Below are positions 15,857 to 24,156 of a stretch of DNA of 37,223 nt, piece by piece. Numbering within the stretch: the stretch's first letter is position 1; each line of letters opens with the position of its first letter. The DNA is from JAHDBG01 sp963922685. Its GTDB lineage: Bacteria > Pseudomonadota > Gammaproteobacteria > Chromatiales > Chromatiaceae. The notes under the pieces were generated by a model that did no database searches, was not told the DNA's origin, and was given only the letters and a program-made list of their open reading frames with translations. Position numbers and translations under genes: made by a program. The stretch lies in contig CAWUJM010000015.1 in assembly GCA_963922685.1 (NCBI GenBank), positions 1-37,223 of the forward strand, given 5' to 3'.

Positions 15857-16778
15857 CAGGCTGTGCCAGCGTTTGCGCCAGAATCTCCAGTACCAGCCCG
15901 GTAAAATCCAGCCCGACCGCTGCGGCTGCCTTTGGTACCAAGCTCAGTTCAGTCATCCCCGGCACAGTATTCACCTCAATCAGCCAGGGCTGTTGCGCCT
16001 GATCCAGCATCAGATCCACGCGACCCCAGCCGCGACAATCCAGTGCCGCAAATGCCTGCAGGCATAACGTTTGTATCTGTTGTTCCAGAGCAGCATCCAG
16101 ACCGCACGGAATCTGATGACGAGTATGCCCGGCCTGATACTTGGCCGTATAGTCATAAAAGTCCCGGTCTGTCCCCAGACGGATCAGTGGCAGAGCCCGG
16201 GTACCCAGAATGCTGACAGTGTATTCTGTCCCGGATACACATTGTTCAGCAATCACATGATTGCCACAGGCCTTTGCATCGCGCCAGGCGTTGCTGAGCT
16301 GAGTGGTATTCTGCACCCGGCTGATCCCGATACTGGAGCCTTCCAGTGCAGCCTTGATCATCAGCGGGAAGCCTGTTTGCGCGATTGCCTGAGTCAGATC
16401 TTCTTCAGAGTCAAGCAGTAACCAGTCGGGTGTCGGTAAGTTCATGCCACGCCAGACCAGCTTGGTACGGTGTTTGTCCATCGCCAGAGCGGCACCTAGT
16501 ACACCACTGCCGGTACAGGGCAGACCGAGCAATTCCAGAGCACCGGGTAGCTGACCATCTTCGCCGCCACGACCATGCACACAATTAAATACCCGATCAA
16601 AGCCAGTCAGCTGTTGTAACAGGTCAGACTGTTGCAGATCAACCGGATATGCCGCAATCCCGGCGGCCTGTAAAGCAGCTAACACCGCAGTACCACTGCG
16701 TAACGAGACCTCACGCTCATTCGCCCAGCCGCCCATCACGACAGCGACCCGGCCAAACATTTCCGGATCCCGGTTCAT
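15843..16778 (-). CDS. ddlB: D-alanine--D-alanine ligase
   Basis: Ddl joins two D-alanines for the end of the peptidoglycan stem peptide. The 311-residue protein (E. coli DdlB 306) has the ATP-grasp layout: VAVVMGGWANEREVSLRSG at the N-terminus, CVHGRGGEDGQLPG near residue 67, the flexible loop with EGSSIGISRV near 146, and the Mg-binding segment IEVNTVPGMTELSLVP near 268. The family usually has EGSSxGM; Ile-Ser here is a mild variant. It overlaps murB by four bases (ATGA) and ftsQ by 14. Confidence 0.97.
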   Translation of the reverse strand: MNRDPEMFGRVAVVMGGWANEREVSLRSGTAVLAALQAAGIAAYPVDLQQSDLLQQLTGFDRVFNCVHGRGGEDGQLPGALELLGLPCTGSGVLGAALAMDKHRTKLVWRGMNLPTPDWLLLDSEEDLTQAIAQTGFPLMIKAALEGSSIGISRVQNTTQLSNAWRDAKACGNHVIAEQCVSGTEYTVSILGTRALPLIRLGTDRDFYDYTAKYQAGHTRHQIPCGLDAALEQQIQTLCLQAFAALDCRGWGRVDLMLDQAQQPWLIEVNTVPGMTELSLVPKAAAAVGLDFTGLVLEILAQTLAQPDGTD

Positions 16779-17656
16779 GCAGTCTCTCCCACGATATGCA
16801 CCTCGGGTTGCAGCAGAATGCCTTGTTGTCGTTGTACTTCAGCCTGCATCTGGACGATCAGATCTTCGATATCACGGGCAGTTGCTGTGCCGGTGTTCAG
16901 AATAAAATTCGCATGTTTTGCTGAGACCTGCGCACCGCCGATCTGATGGCCCTTCAGACCGCAGACCTCAATCAGGCGGGCGGCAAAATCACCGGGTGGA
17001 TTGCGAAAGGTTGAGCCGCCACTCGGTTTACCGGTCGGTTGGCTGGTGCTGCGTTGTTGTAATAGCTGGCGAATCCGGGACTGTTCCTGCGTGGCATCAC
17101 CGGCGCGAAACTGCAATGTTGCGCCGAGAAAGCCGGTATCTGCCGGTTTATCTACCTGGCGATAGGCAACCTGGAATGCCGCTGCGGCGTGTTGCTGACA
17201 CACGCCGTGTCGGTTGATGGTGCGCACTTGTTGTACACAGTCCCAGGTCTCACCACCAAAGGCACCGGCGTTCATCGCCAGTGCGCCACCGATGGTGCCC
17301 GGAATCCCGGCCAGGAACGTGGCACCGGCCAGTCCGGCGCGGGCGGCAGCCCGCGCTATTCTGGCGCAGGCTGCCCCGGCCCCGATGTGTAATTGTGTAC
17401 CTGCAATCTCAAACTGAGCCAGACGACCATGTAGTGCGATCACCGTTCCGGCAAAGCCGCCGTCCCGTACCAGCAGGTTACTGCCGAGACCGAGCCAGAG
17501 CAGTGGCTCATTTCCCGGCAGTTGTGCTAAAAACCGACCGAGATCAACTTCGTCAGCGGGTTGATACAGCTGTCGTGCCAGGCCACCGACGCGCCAGCTT
17601 GTATAGCGTGCCAGCGGTACCTGCTTGTGCAGCGTACCGCAGCATACATCAGACAT
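16775..17656 (-). CDS. murB: UDP-N-acetylenolpyruvoylglucosamine reductase MurB
   Basis: MurB is the FAD enzyme that reduces enolpyruvyl-UDP-GlcNAc to UDP-MurNAc. The 293-residue protein shows the FAD-binding segment WLGLGSNLLVRDGGFAGTVI near residues 54-73 and LAGIPGTIGGALAMNAGAFGG near 115-135. The catalytic Ser lies in KPSGGSTFRNP near 212, and AKHANFILN follows. The shorter length and motif pattern fit the type II MurB. Upstream, instead of murC, lie 2.9 kb of repeats and cargo. A solo 16-base terminal repeat sits 26 bases before its ATG. Confidence 0.97.
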   Translation of the reverse strand: MSDVCCGTLHKQVPLARYTSWRVGGLARQLYQPADEVDLGRFLAQLPGNEPLLWLGLGSNLLVRDGGFAGTVIALHGRLAQFEIAGTQLHIGAGAACARIARAAARAGLAGATFLAGIPGTIGGALAMNAGAFGGETWDCVQQVRTINRHGVCQQHAAAAFQVAYRQVDKPADTGFLGATLQFRAGDATQEQSRIRQLLQQRSTSQPTGKPSGGSTFRNPPGDFAARLIEVCGLKGHQIGGAQVSAKHANFILNTGTATARDIEDLIVQMQAEVQRQQGILLQPEVHIVGETA

Positions 17657-17681
17657 TATGCATGGGCTTTCTCAGCCTGAT

Positions 17682-17697
17682 AACTGAAGTTACGCAC
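17682..17697 (+). repeat. Solo copy of the MITE terminal repeat
   Basis: AACTGAAGTTACGCAC is identical to the left terminal repeat at 17922-17937 and lies in the same orientation, 240 bases away. The palindromic element at 17765-17871 lies between them. Confidence 0.85.
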
Positions 17698-17764
17698 TTT
17701 CCATCCATTCAGCCCGGATTTGCAGGCTGGTGAAAAAGGTTACAAGGTATCAATTTCAGTATCA

Positions 17765-17871
17765 GCGTTACCTGAGTCTGCTCTCCGGGGTACGCCGTAA
17801 ACCCATCCGTGGGGGCTCGGCTGCGGCCGTCCGGGCCGCAGACGCCCCCGGAGAGCAGACTCAGGTAACGC
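17765..17871 (+). repeat. 107-bp palindromic repeat, copy 2 (perfect arms)
   Basis: Arms 17765-17790 and 17846-17871 are perfect 26-base inverted repeats (starting GCGTTACCTGAG). The core holds TACGCCGTAAACCCATCC and an inner CTGCGGCC/GGCCGCAG stem. Similarity to the copy at 31960 continues past the right arm to about 17905 (ACGTGCGGTGG), so the full unit is near 150 bases. The transcript would form a very stable hairpin just before murB. Confidence 0.9.
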
Positions 17872-17921
17872 CCGTTACGTGCGGTGGTGTGACCACCCAT
17901 GTGGCCTTTTTCAATGTTAGT

Positions 17922-18138
17922 AACTGAAGTTACGCACAAACCTGTTAAACAGACTATTTTGCCGATCTTCCTGGATGTCCCCACATGTCATTCCGTGCGG
18001 AGCGTAGCGAAGTTGCGGAATCCATCGCCAGTGGTTCCGGATTTGCTTAGATTTGGTGGGTAAATCAGGAAGATTCTGCGACGGCAGCGATGCTGCCGCG
18101 CAGAATGACGTTGTTGTGTATCGTGCGTAACTTCAGTT
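17922..18138 (+). mobile_element. MITE-like element, copy 2 (intact, 217 bp)
   Basis: Terminal repeats AACTGAAGTTACGCAC (17922-17937) and GTGCGTAACTTCAGTT (18123-18138) are perfect reverse complements. The body has a hairpin with ATTCCG(T/C)G...GCGGAAT arms (17990-18022), an imperfect inner palindrome, and a second hairpin ATTCTGCG...CGCAGAAT (about 18073-18109). No coding capacity. Nearly the same length and structure as the copy at 20317-20534. Confidence 0.85.
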
Positions 18139-18155
18139 AGTCAGTCAGCTCCGGC

Positions 18156-18311
18156 TTACTGGGGAATATTGATTTTAATTTCGTTCAGCTGTTCCTGTCT
18201 GGCTGATTGCTCATTCAAATAATAGGTAGCCAGATTGTCCAGGTTGTATCCGTACTCTCTGGCCAGGCCATCTTTTATAGTCCATAGTTCTTTGATAATT
18301 TCATCAGTCAT
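18156..18311 (-). CDS. Small antitoxin-like partner of the PIN toxin, 51 aa
   Basis: This 51-residue frame begins MTDEIIKELWTIKDGLAREY and ends EIKINIPQ. It starts four bases after the stop of the PIN-domain gene. Small proteins with this MTDEIIKELWxIKD start are commonly found directly beside PIN toxins of the type seen here, so I read it as the partner, probably the antitoxin. It has no obvious DNA-binding fold. It is followed at once by the MITE-like element. Confidence 0.7.
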   Translation of the reverse strand: MTDEIIKELWTIKDGLAREYGYNLDNLATYYLNEQSARQEQLNEIKINIPQ

Positions 18312-18315
18312 TGTA

Positions 18316-18786
18316 TTACACGCCTATTAATTCAACAGGTGTTGCTATTTCAGGGCACTGATACCCATATCCTCTGATAATGTTTCTGAGTTTAGGCTTG
18401 ATTTCAGCATTATCTATGTGTTTGCAATTCCAGGTAAGCAGAAAATCCATACCCTGAACTGCTGAAATGGCAATATGTAATGAATCATTGAGTGCTTTTT
18501 CGGGTATCCCGCCCTCTGCAATCAGTATCTTAGATAGCTTAACAGATGTTTCATCAAGTTGCAGGATGTCTATATCTTCAAGTGCCTTTAATCGTCTTGC
18601 TGCTGCTGACTTATCTTCCCTACCTGATTCTTTAATCACAACCTCAGAAATATACAGCTTAAACCGGTTTCTTTGTGTTTCCCACCAACTCATAGTTGTT
18701 TTTTGCCATGCAGCAGCGATAAGGTTGCCTGATGGTCTTGCCGTCAGATAAGAGACAATGGATGTCTCAATATAGACTTTTTTCAT
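18316..18786 (-). CDS. PIN-domain toxin (VapC-like)
   Basis: From the ATG at 18786 the product is 156 residues, MKKVYIETSIVSYLTARPSG. The frame continues upstream to 19008, but only as antisense of purT. PIN domains are Mg-dependent ribonucleases. Here the usual first Asp (YIDTS) is Glu (YIETS). Further acidic positions are visible in VVIKESG and NDSLHIAISAVQGMDFLLTWNCKHIDNA. The gene lies 28 bases after the purT remnant, with its 51-residue partner downstream. The order is toxin first, opposite to most vapBC pairs but common in this subfamily. It probably acts as an addiction module inside the dcw cluster. Confidence 0.8.
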   Translation of the reverse strand: MKKVYIETSIVSYLTARPSGNLIAAAWQKTTMSWWETQRNRFKLYISEVVIKESGREDKSAAARRLKALEDIDILQLDETSVKLSKILIAEGGIPEKALNDSLHIAISAVQGMDFLLTWNCKHIDNAEIKPKLRNIIRGYGYQCPEIATPVELIGV

Positions 18787-18814
18787 TAGTATCTGATATA
18801 AGCCGGATAAGTGG

Positions 18815-20001
18815 CTATAACGCGATGGAGATGGCTGCAGCACACGCGTTAGCGGCTTTGCGCGCCTGAGTGGTGTTGTCCGCTGTGGCCAATGCAACGC
18901 CCATCCGGCGTTTGCCGGATACCGCTGGTTTGCCGAACAAACGCAGCTGCGTATCGGGTAGTGCCAGTGCCTGCTCCAGATGTCCGAACTCAACCTGCTG
19001 ACTTTCACCTCGTGCCAGAATCACGCTGGAGGCTGCAGGTCTGAGCTGTGTGATCTGCGGGATCGGCAGATCCAGAATCGCCCGTACATGCAGGGCGAAT
19101 TCAGATAAATCCTGCGAGACCAGTGTCACCAGACCCGTATCGTGCGGGCGGGGCGAGACCTCGCTGAAGATGACCTCATCTCCCCTGATAAACAGTTCAA
19201 CACCAAACAGTCCCTTGCCTCCCAGAGCACCCGTGATCTTTTCTGCGATCGTCTGCGATTGTTGCCAGGCGGCTTCGCTCAGGGCCTGCGGTTGCCAGGA
19301 TTCCTGATAATCGCCCGCAACCTGCCGATGACCGATTGGCGCACAAAATGATGTGCCATCCCGGTGCCGGACGGTCAGTAGTGTGATCTCAACATCAAAA
19401 TCAACCCAGCCTTCAACGATCACTTTACCTTTACCGGCTCGCCCACCGTCCTGTGCATACGCCCAGGCCGCCCTGATATCATTCTGCTGACGTACGACCG
19501 ATTGCCCTTTACCGGATGAGCTCATGATGGGTTTCACTACACAAGGCAGCCCGATGGTTTCAATCGCCTGCAGATAATCCTGTTCAGTTGTTGCAAATGC
19601 AAACGGGCTGGTCTTCAGCCCCAGCGTTTCTGCTGCCAGACAGCGGATCCCTTCCCGGTTCATGGTCAGTTGCGTTGCTCTGGCGTTGGGCACCACGCTA
19701 TATAGCCCGCGTCTTCCAGTTCTGCCAGGGTGTCAGTCGCAATCGCTTCAATTTCAGGCACAATCAGATCCGGTTGTTCCTGCTGTATTACCTGGCGTAA
19801 TGCGTTTCCGTCCAGCATATTGATCACGTGTGATCGGTGCGCTACCTGCATCGCAGGCGCGTTAGCGTAGCGATCCACGGCAATGACTTCAACTCCGAGT
19901 CGTTGCAACTCAATGGCGACTTCTTTTCCGAGCTCACCTGCACCGCATAACAGGACTTTTTTCGCACCCGGACTGAGTGGTGTACCAAGACTGACTGACA
20001 T
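18815..20001 (-). pseudogene. purT: Formate-dependent GAR transformylase PurT, frameshifted
   Basis: PurT is an ATP-grasp enzyme that uses formate to formylate GAR in purine synthesis. The N-terminal part (20001 to about 19700, MSVSLGTPLSPGAKKVLLCGAGELGKE to LAELEDAGYI) and the C-terminal part (about 19697 to 18815, VVPNARATQLTMNREGIR to the end) are in different frames. They join at TATATA (19699-19704). Removing two bases gives GYSVVPNARAT and a 394-residue protein, close to E. coli PurT (392). ATP-grasp residues such as SSSGKGQS and EVSPRPHDTGLVT are intact. This looks like a recent dinucleotide slip, a sequencing error, or a phase-variable state. Confidence 0.85.
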
Positions 20002-20023
20002 GATGAATGCTCTCTATGGCGTA

Positions 20024-20081
20024 TTATGTTTGTTTTTCTCTTGAGTACCAGTAATCTGGTTTTCTATAAGAAATAAAATGT
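20024..20081 (-). pseudogene. C-terminal remnant of a ParE/RelE-type toxin
   Basis: In the frame ending at 20024 the minus strand encodes HFISYRKPDYWYSREKQT. Toxins paired with this antitoxin family often end in a segment like H..RKPGYW..R. Only about the last 18 residues are left, directly after the antitoxin gene, which suggests an internal deletion removed most of the toxin. The similarity is short, so this is tentative. Confidence 0.45.
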
Positions 20082-20303
20082 TCACGATTTCTGGTATTTC
20101 TTAAACACCTCGCATACCGGTATGGCTTGCATTGTGCCATCTTCATAGGCCTTGATACGCGCATCTGTCTCCCGTCCCCATACGGCATCAATATCAGTAT
20201 CAGGCTTATCCAGGCTGGCAAGCAATTTTTCAATGATATCGGAACGTTCAGGTGCGGTTGATGCAAGCGCCTGATCAACGACTGAGTTTATCGCGGCAGA
20301 CAT
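20082..20303 (-). CDS. Addiction-module antitoxin (PF09720-like)
   Basis: The 73-residue product follows the pattern of the putative addiction module component family: an N-terminal helix (SAAINSVVDQALASTAPERSDIIEKLLASL), an acidic middle (DKPDTDIDAVWGRETDARIKAYEDG), then MQAIPVCEVFKKYQKS. Relatives end in AIPxEEVF and are followed by a ParE-type toxin. Here only a toxin remnant follows, so it is an orphan antitoxin. The ribosome binding site (CAGGTA) touches the outer end of the MITE-like element upstream. Confidence 0.7.
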   Translation of the reverse strand: MSAAINSVVDQALASTAPERSDIIEKLLASLDKPDTDIDAVWGRETDARIKAYEDGTMQAIPVCEVFKKYQKS

Positions 20304-20316
20304 TTTTTTACCTGGT

Positions 20317-20534
20317 ATCTGTGGTTACGCATAAGCCTGTTAAACAGACTATTTTTGCCGATCTTCCTGGGTGGCCTCACATGTCATTCCGCGCGGAGCG
20401 TAGCGAACTCGCGGAATTCATCGCCAGCGGTGCCGGATTTGCGTAGATCTGGCGGGTAAATCAGGAAGATTCTGCGACGGCAGCGATGCTGCCGCGCAGA
20501 ATGACGTTGTTGTATGTCGTGCGTAACTTCAGCT
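20317..20534 (+). mobile_element. MITE-like element, copy 3 (218 bp), overlapping the murC stop
   Basis: The left end ATCTGTGGTTACGCAT (20317-20332) matches the terminal repeat at 12 of 16 positions. The right end GTGCGTAACTTCAGCT (20519-20534) matches at 15. The body aligns throughout with 17922-18138, including both hairpins. The TGA of murC (20531-20529) lies within the right terminal repeat. Confidence 0.85.
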
Positions 20535-21971
20535 GGTAAGGAACAGGGTGCGGGCAGCCTGGCCGATGTCACCGGCACCGGCAGTGAGCACGATATCGTC
20601 TGACCGGATCAGGTCGCGCAGGGTGTGCGGCAGATCGGCAATCCGGGCGACATAAGTCGGGGCTGTGCCTCGACGGGTGGTGATCGCAGCGCACAGGTCG
20701 GTTCCGCTGGCACCCGTGATCGGAGCCTCGCCGGCAGTATAGATGTCGCACAATATCAGGTTTTCAATGTCGGCGAGCAGTGTGACCAGTTCGTCGAACA
20801 TGTCGCGGGTGCGGGTATAGCGATGTGGCTGATACGCGACCAGCAGCCGTCGCTCCGGCCAACCGTCGCGAATCGCCGCCAGAGTTGCGGCCAGCTCCGC
20901 CGGGTGGTGTGCGTAATCATCAATCCAGGTGATTTCTCCCTGTGGCAGGTTGCACTGCCGGGTATTGAAACGCCGCCCGACACCCTGAAAGTTGCGTAGC
21001 GAGGCCTGAATCACGGTGGTGTCAATCTGTAACTGTAGCCCGATGCTGATCGCAGCCAGTGCATTCTGTACATTGTGTCGTCCGGGCAGCGGTATCCGGA
21101 CGCTGAATGGCGGACGATCCGGGGCCGTCACCTGAAACTGGCTGATGTGGCCTCGTTGCTGATAGTCAGATGCGCGCACAGCTGCTTCGTCTGCAAAGCC
21201 ATAGCCGACCACGGTTCGCTGAATGTCCGGAATCAGATCGCGCACTGCCGGATGATCCAGGCACAGGTGGGCCTTTCCGGTATCCGGCAGTTTGTGCAGA
21301 AACTGCATGAAGGCAGCGTGCAGACGTGTCATGTCACCGTCATAGGTACCCATATGGTCCGGATCCAGGCTGGTCACGACCGCAAGTGCGGGGAATAACT
21401 GGACCAGGGAACCATCACTTTCGTCTGCTTCAGCGACCAGATAATGCGGGTCGTCACCCTGTTGTGCGTTGCAGCCGGTTGCGTTTAATGAGCCGCCGAG
21501 CACATAGGTGGGTGCCAGTCCGGCATCCATCAGCAGGGTACTGACCAGTGCGCCGACCGTGGTCTTGCCATGGCTGCCGGCAATCGCGATGCTGAAACAA
21601 GACCGCATCAGTTCGGCCAGCATCCGGGCGCGCAGCAGTACCGGGATGTTGCGTGCCTGTGCGGCCAAGACTTCCGGGTTATCATCTGCTACGGCACTGG
21701 AGATGACCACAAGGTCCACATCACCCAGATTGTCTGCACGATGCCCGATATGGATGGTCGCCCCCTGTGCTGCCAGCCGTTCGGTGGCAGTATTCGGCTG
21801 GAGATCGGATCCGGTGACCGGATGGTTCCGGCTGAGCAACACCTGGGCGATGCCGCTCATCCCGGCACCGCCGATACCGATCAGATGGACCCGATCCGGC
21901 CCGATCCGGCCCTGAGAAGGCGGTCGGTCGCGTGGCGCGTCTGCAAAGATGTCCTGGTCCTGAAGGCTCAT
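20529..21971 (-). CDS. murC: UDP-N-acetylmuramate--L-alanine ligase MurC
   Basis: MurC adds L-alanine to UDP-MurNAc. The 480-residue protein (E. coli 491) has the N-terminal Rossmann motif HLIGIGGAGMSGIAQVLLSR, the ATP P-loop AIAGSHGKTTVGALV near residue 130, EADESDGS near 186, LDPDHMGTYDGD, and DDYAHHPAEL near 354. The first 25 residues are a family-variable extension. It overlaps murG by four bases. The final codons and TGA lie at the end of a MITE-like element, so the element marks the gene's 3' boundary. Confidence 0.97.
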   Translation of the reverse strand: MSLQDQDIFADAPRDRPPSQGRIGPDRVHLIGIGGAGMSGIAQVLLSRNHPVTGSDLQPNTATERLAAQGATIHIGHRADNLGDVDLVVISSAVADDNPEVLAAQARNIPVLLRARMLAELMRSCFSIAIAGSHGKTTVGALVSTLLMDAGLAPTYVLGGSLNATGCNAQQGDDPHYLVAEADESDGSLVQLFPALAVVTSLDPDHMGTYDGDMTRLHAAFMQFLHKLPDTGKAHLCLDHPAVRDLIPDIQRTVVGYGFADEAAVRASDYQQRGHISQFQVTAPDRPPFSVRIPLPGRHNVQNALAAISIGLQLQIDTTVIQASLRNFQGVGRRFNTRQCNLPQGEITWIDDYAHHPAELAATLAAIRDGWPERRLLVAYQPHRYTRTRDMFDELVTLLADIENLILCDIYTAGEAPITGASGTDLCAAITTRRGTAPTYVARIADLPHTLRDLIRSDDIVLTAGAGDIGQAARTLFLTS

Positions 21972-23056
21972 GATGATGCGCTCAATGATGTTGCCGCCCG
22001 GAGACAGGCCGCAGCGATCTGTGCAGCAGCCTGAGGTTGGGCCAGCGTACGGGCCTGTGCAGCCATCTGTTGTCGCCGACTCGGGTCGGCGCTGAGTTGT
22101 TCCAGTTGTCTTGCCAGGACATCTGATGTCAGGTCTTTTTGCACAATGAGTATAGCGGCTCCTGCCTGTACCAGTACCGCTGCATTGCGGGTCTGATGGT
22201 CGTCTACGGCATGTGGGTAGGGTACCAGAATCGCAGCACAGCCGACTGCTGCCAGTTCGGCGACCGTCAGGGCACCACTGCGACAGATCACCAGATCGGC
22301 AGCGGCATAGGCTGCGGCCATATCGCTGATAAAGGGTACCACATCGGCGTTCAGCTGATGTGCTTGGTATAGGTTACGGGTCTGTTCGGTCTTGCCACGT
22401 CCGGCCTGATGCAATACCTGCACTGGTTTTGTCAGGCGGGCGAGGGCAGGTGGTACGGCCTGATTCAGTGCCTGGGCACCGAGTGAGCCACCGAGTACCA
22501 GCAGACACAGTGGTGTATCCAATGTATGTTGTGTCTGGCGTTCAGCTGCGGGAGGGTACTGGTATAAGGGGTCCCGCACCGGATTGCCGACTAGCGTCGG
22601 GTTGCAGCGGGCCGGAAACGCATTGGCAAACGCACTCAGCGTATGCCTGGCGAAGCGTGCCAGGATGCGATTGGTCAGTCCGGCGACCGCATTCTGTTCG
22701 TGGATTACCAGCGGGATGCGTAGCCACAGGGCGGCTATGCCGCCCGGTCCGGCAGCAAAGCCGCCCATACCGAGGACCACCTGCGGTTGCCAGCGACGCA
22801 GTTTGCGGCGTGCCTGCCATATGGCCTGTATCAGCACCAAGGGTGCCCTGAGTGTTGCCCATGTCCCCTGTCCGCGTAGCCGCAGGGTCGGGATGGTCTC
22901 CAGCACCAGGCCGTGTTCTGGTACCAGACGCGACTCGAAGCTATCGGGTGTGCCTAACCAGCGGATCTCATGCCCTGCCGCCTGCAGATGTTCGGCGACT
23001 ACCAGTGCCGGAAACACATGGCCGCCAGTGCCGCCGGCTGCGATCAGGATGCGCAT
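21968..23056 (-). CDS. murG: UDP-GlcNAc:lipid I N-acetylglucosaminyltransferase MurG
   Basis: MurG converts lipid I to lipid II on the inner face of the membrane. The 362-residue protein starts MRILIAAGGTGGHVFPAL, the first G loop. It contains GMGGFAAGPGGIAAL, IHEQNAVAGLTNRIL, the second-domain GGSLGAQALNQ, and the donor-binding region VICRSGALTVAELAAVG...PYPHAVDDHQTRNA. GT-B glycosyltransferase layout and length are typical (E. coli 355). It overlaps ftsW by 13 bases and murC by four. Confidence 0.97.
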   Translation of the reverse strand: MRILIAAGGTGGHVFPALVVAEHLQAAGHEIRWLGTPDSFESRLVPEHGLVLETIPTLRLRGQGTWATLRAPLVLIQAIWQARRKLRRWQPQVVLGMGGFAAGPGGIAALWLRIPLVIHEQNAVAGLTNRILARFARHTLSAFANAFPARCNPTLVGNPVRDPLYQYPPAAERQTQHTLDTPLCLLVLGGSLGAQALNQAVPPALARLTKPVQVLHQAGRGKTEQTRNLYQAHQLNADVVPFISDMAAAYAAADLVICRSGALTVAELAAVGCAAILVPYPHAVDDHQTRNAAVLVQAGAAILIVQKDLTSDVLARQLEQLSADPSRRQQMAAQARTLAQPQAAAQIAAACLRAATSLSASS

Positions 23057-24156
23057 ACGGTATTGTCCCGGTGCAGCCGGAGCAGGATGGCACTCGCGAC
23101 CAGGCAGACGAGCAGGCTGTTGCCACCGAAGCTCAGAAACGGCAGTGTCAGTCCCTTAGTTGGCAGTACGCCCAGATTCACGCCGATATTCAGAAATGCC
23201 TGGACGCCGAGACACAGGCCGAGACCATATGCCAGATAGGCGGCATGCTGTGCGTTACGTGCCTGTGCGGCCTGTCCGATCGCGAATGCCCGCCACAGCA
23301 ACAGGCTGAACAGGACGATGACTGCCAGTGTGCCGATCAATCCCAGCTCTTCGCCGATCACGGCAAGCATAAAGTCTGTGTGTGCTTCCGGCAGATGAAA
23401 ATGTTTCTGGATACTGTTGCCCAGACCGACTCCGAACAGGCCGCCGCGTCCGAACGCAATCAGGGCCTGGACTAGCTGGTAACCGGCATCTCTGGCATGT
23501 TGCCAGGGATCCAGAAAGCTGACCACGCGATCTATCCGGTAATCGGCGACCAGGATCAGGATCGCCAGCACTATCAGGGCGAGGATGCCGGGCAGGATAA
23601 AATGACGCAGGCGGGCACCCGCCAGAAACAACAGGGCGAAGGTCAGAAACAACAGGACTGCAACGGTACCGAAATCAGGCTGCAGCACAATCAGACCACA
23701 CGGCATCAGTAACACCAGAAATGGCTTGCTGAAGCCCCACAAGCTGGATTCGACTTCAGCCTGGCGGCGTGCCAGATAGCCCGCCAGATACAGCACGGCA
23801 AACAATTTCATCAGTTCGGCAGGCTGCAGCCGGAACAGCGGCAGCGGTAGCCAGCGTCGGGCACCGTTCACCTCGTGGCCCAGACCGGGCAGCCAGATCA
23901 GTCCGAGCAGGATCAGACCACCACCATACAGCCAGACGCTGCCCTTATCCCACCAGTGGATCGGTACCTGATACGCCAGGATGGCCAGAAAGAGGCCCAG
24001 CCCGAGCGCGAGACCATGTCGTTGTACATGTTCCCAGGGTGCGGTCGGGTGAATATGCAGCGAGCCGGAGGCGACCATCACCATGCCGAAGCCAAGCAAC
24101 AGGATCAGGATAGTGCACAACATCCAGTCCTGATCATGTATTGCGGCAGGTTTCAT
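23044..24156 (-). CDS. ftsW: Septal peptidoglycan glycosyltransferase FtsW
   Basis: FtsW is the SEDS-family polymerase that works with FtsI at the septum. The 370-residue protein has about ten membrane segments and the family landmarks GHEVNGARRWLPL near residue 94, QPAELMKLFAVLYLAGYLA, LQPDFGTV near 156, and HFHLPEAHTDFMLAVIGEELGLIG. PTKGLTLPFLSFGGNSLL lies near the C-terminus. Position between murD (4-base overlap) and murG (13-base overlap) separates it from RodA. Confidence 0.96.
   Translation of the reverse strand: MKPAAIHDQDWMLCTILILLLGFGMVMVASGSLHIHPTAPWEHVQRHGLALGLGLFLAILAYQVPIHWWDKGSVWLYGGGLILLGLIWLPGLGHEVNGARRWLPLPLFRLQPAELMKLFAVLYLAGYLARRQAEVESSLWGFSKPFLVLLMPCGLIVLQPDFGTVAVLLFLTFALLFLAGARLRHFILPGILALIVLAILILVADYRIDRVVSFLDPWQHARDAGYQLVQALIAFGRGGLFGVGLGNSIQKHFHLPEAHTDFMLAVIGEELGLIGTLAVIVLFSLLLWRAFAIGQAAQARNAQHAAYLAYGLGLCLGVQAFLNIGVNLGVLPTKGLTLPFLSFGGNSLLVCLVASAILLRLHRDNTVCAS

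Noticed and set aside
18787..19008. N-terminal extension of the PIN protein
   Set aside because: It runs opposite the purT 3' end region and repeats no PIN sequence; MKKVYIETS is the family start.
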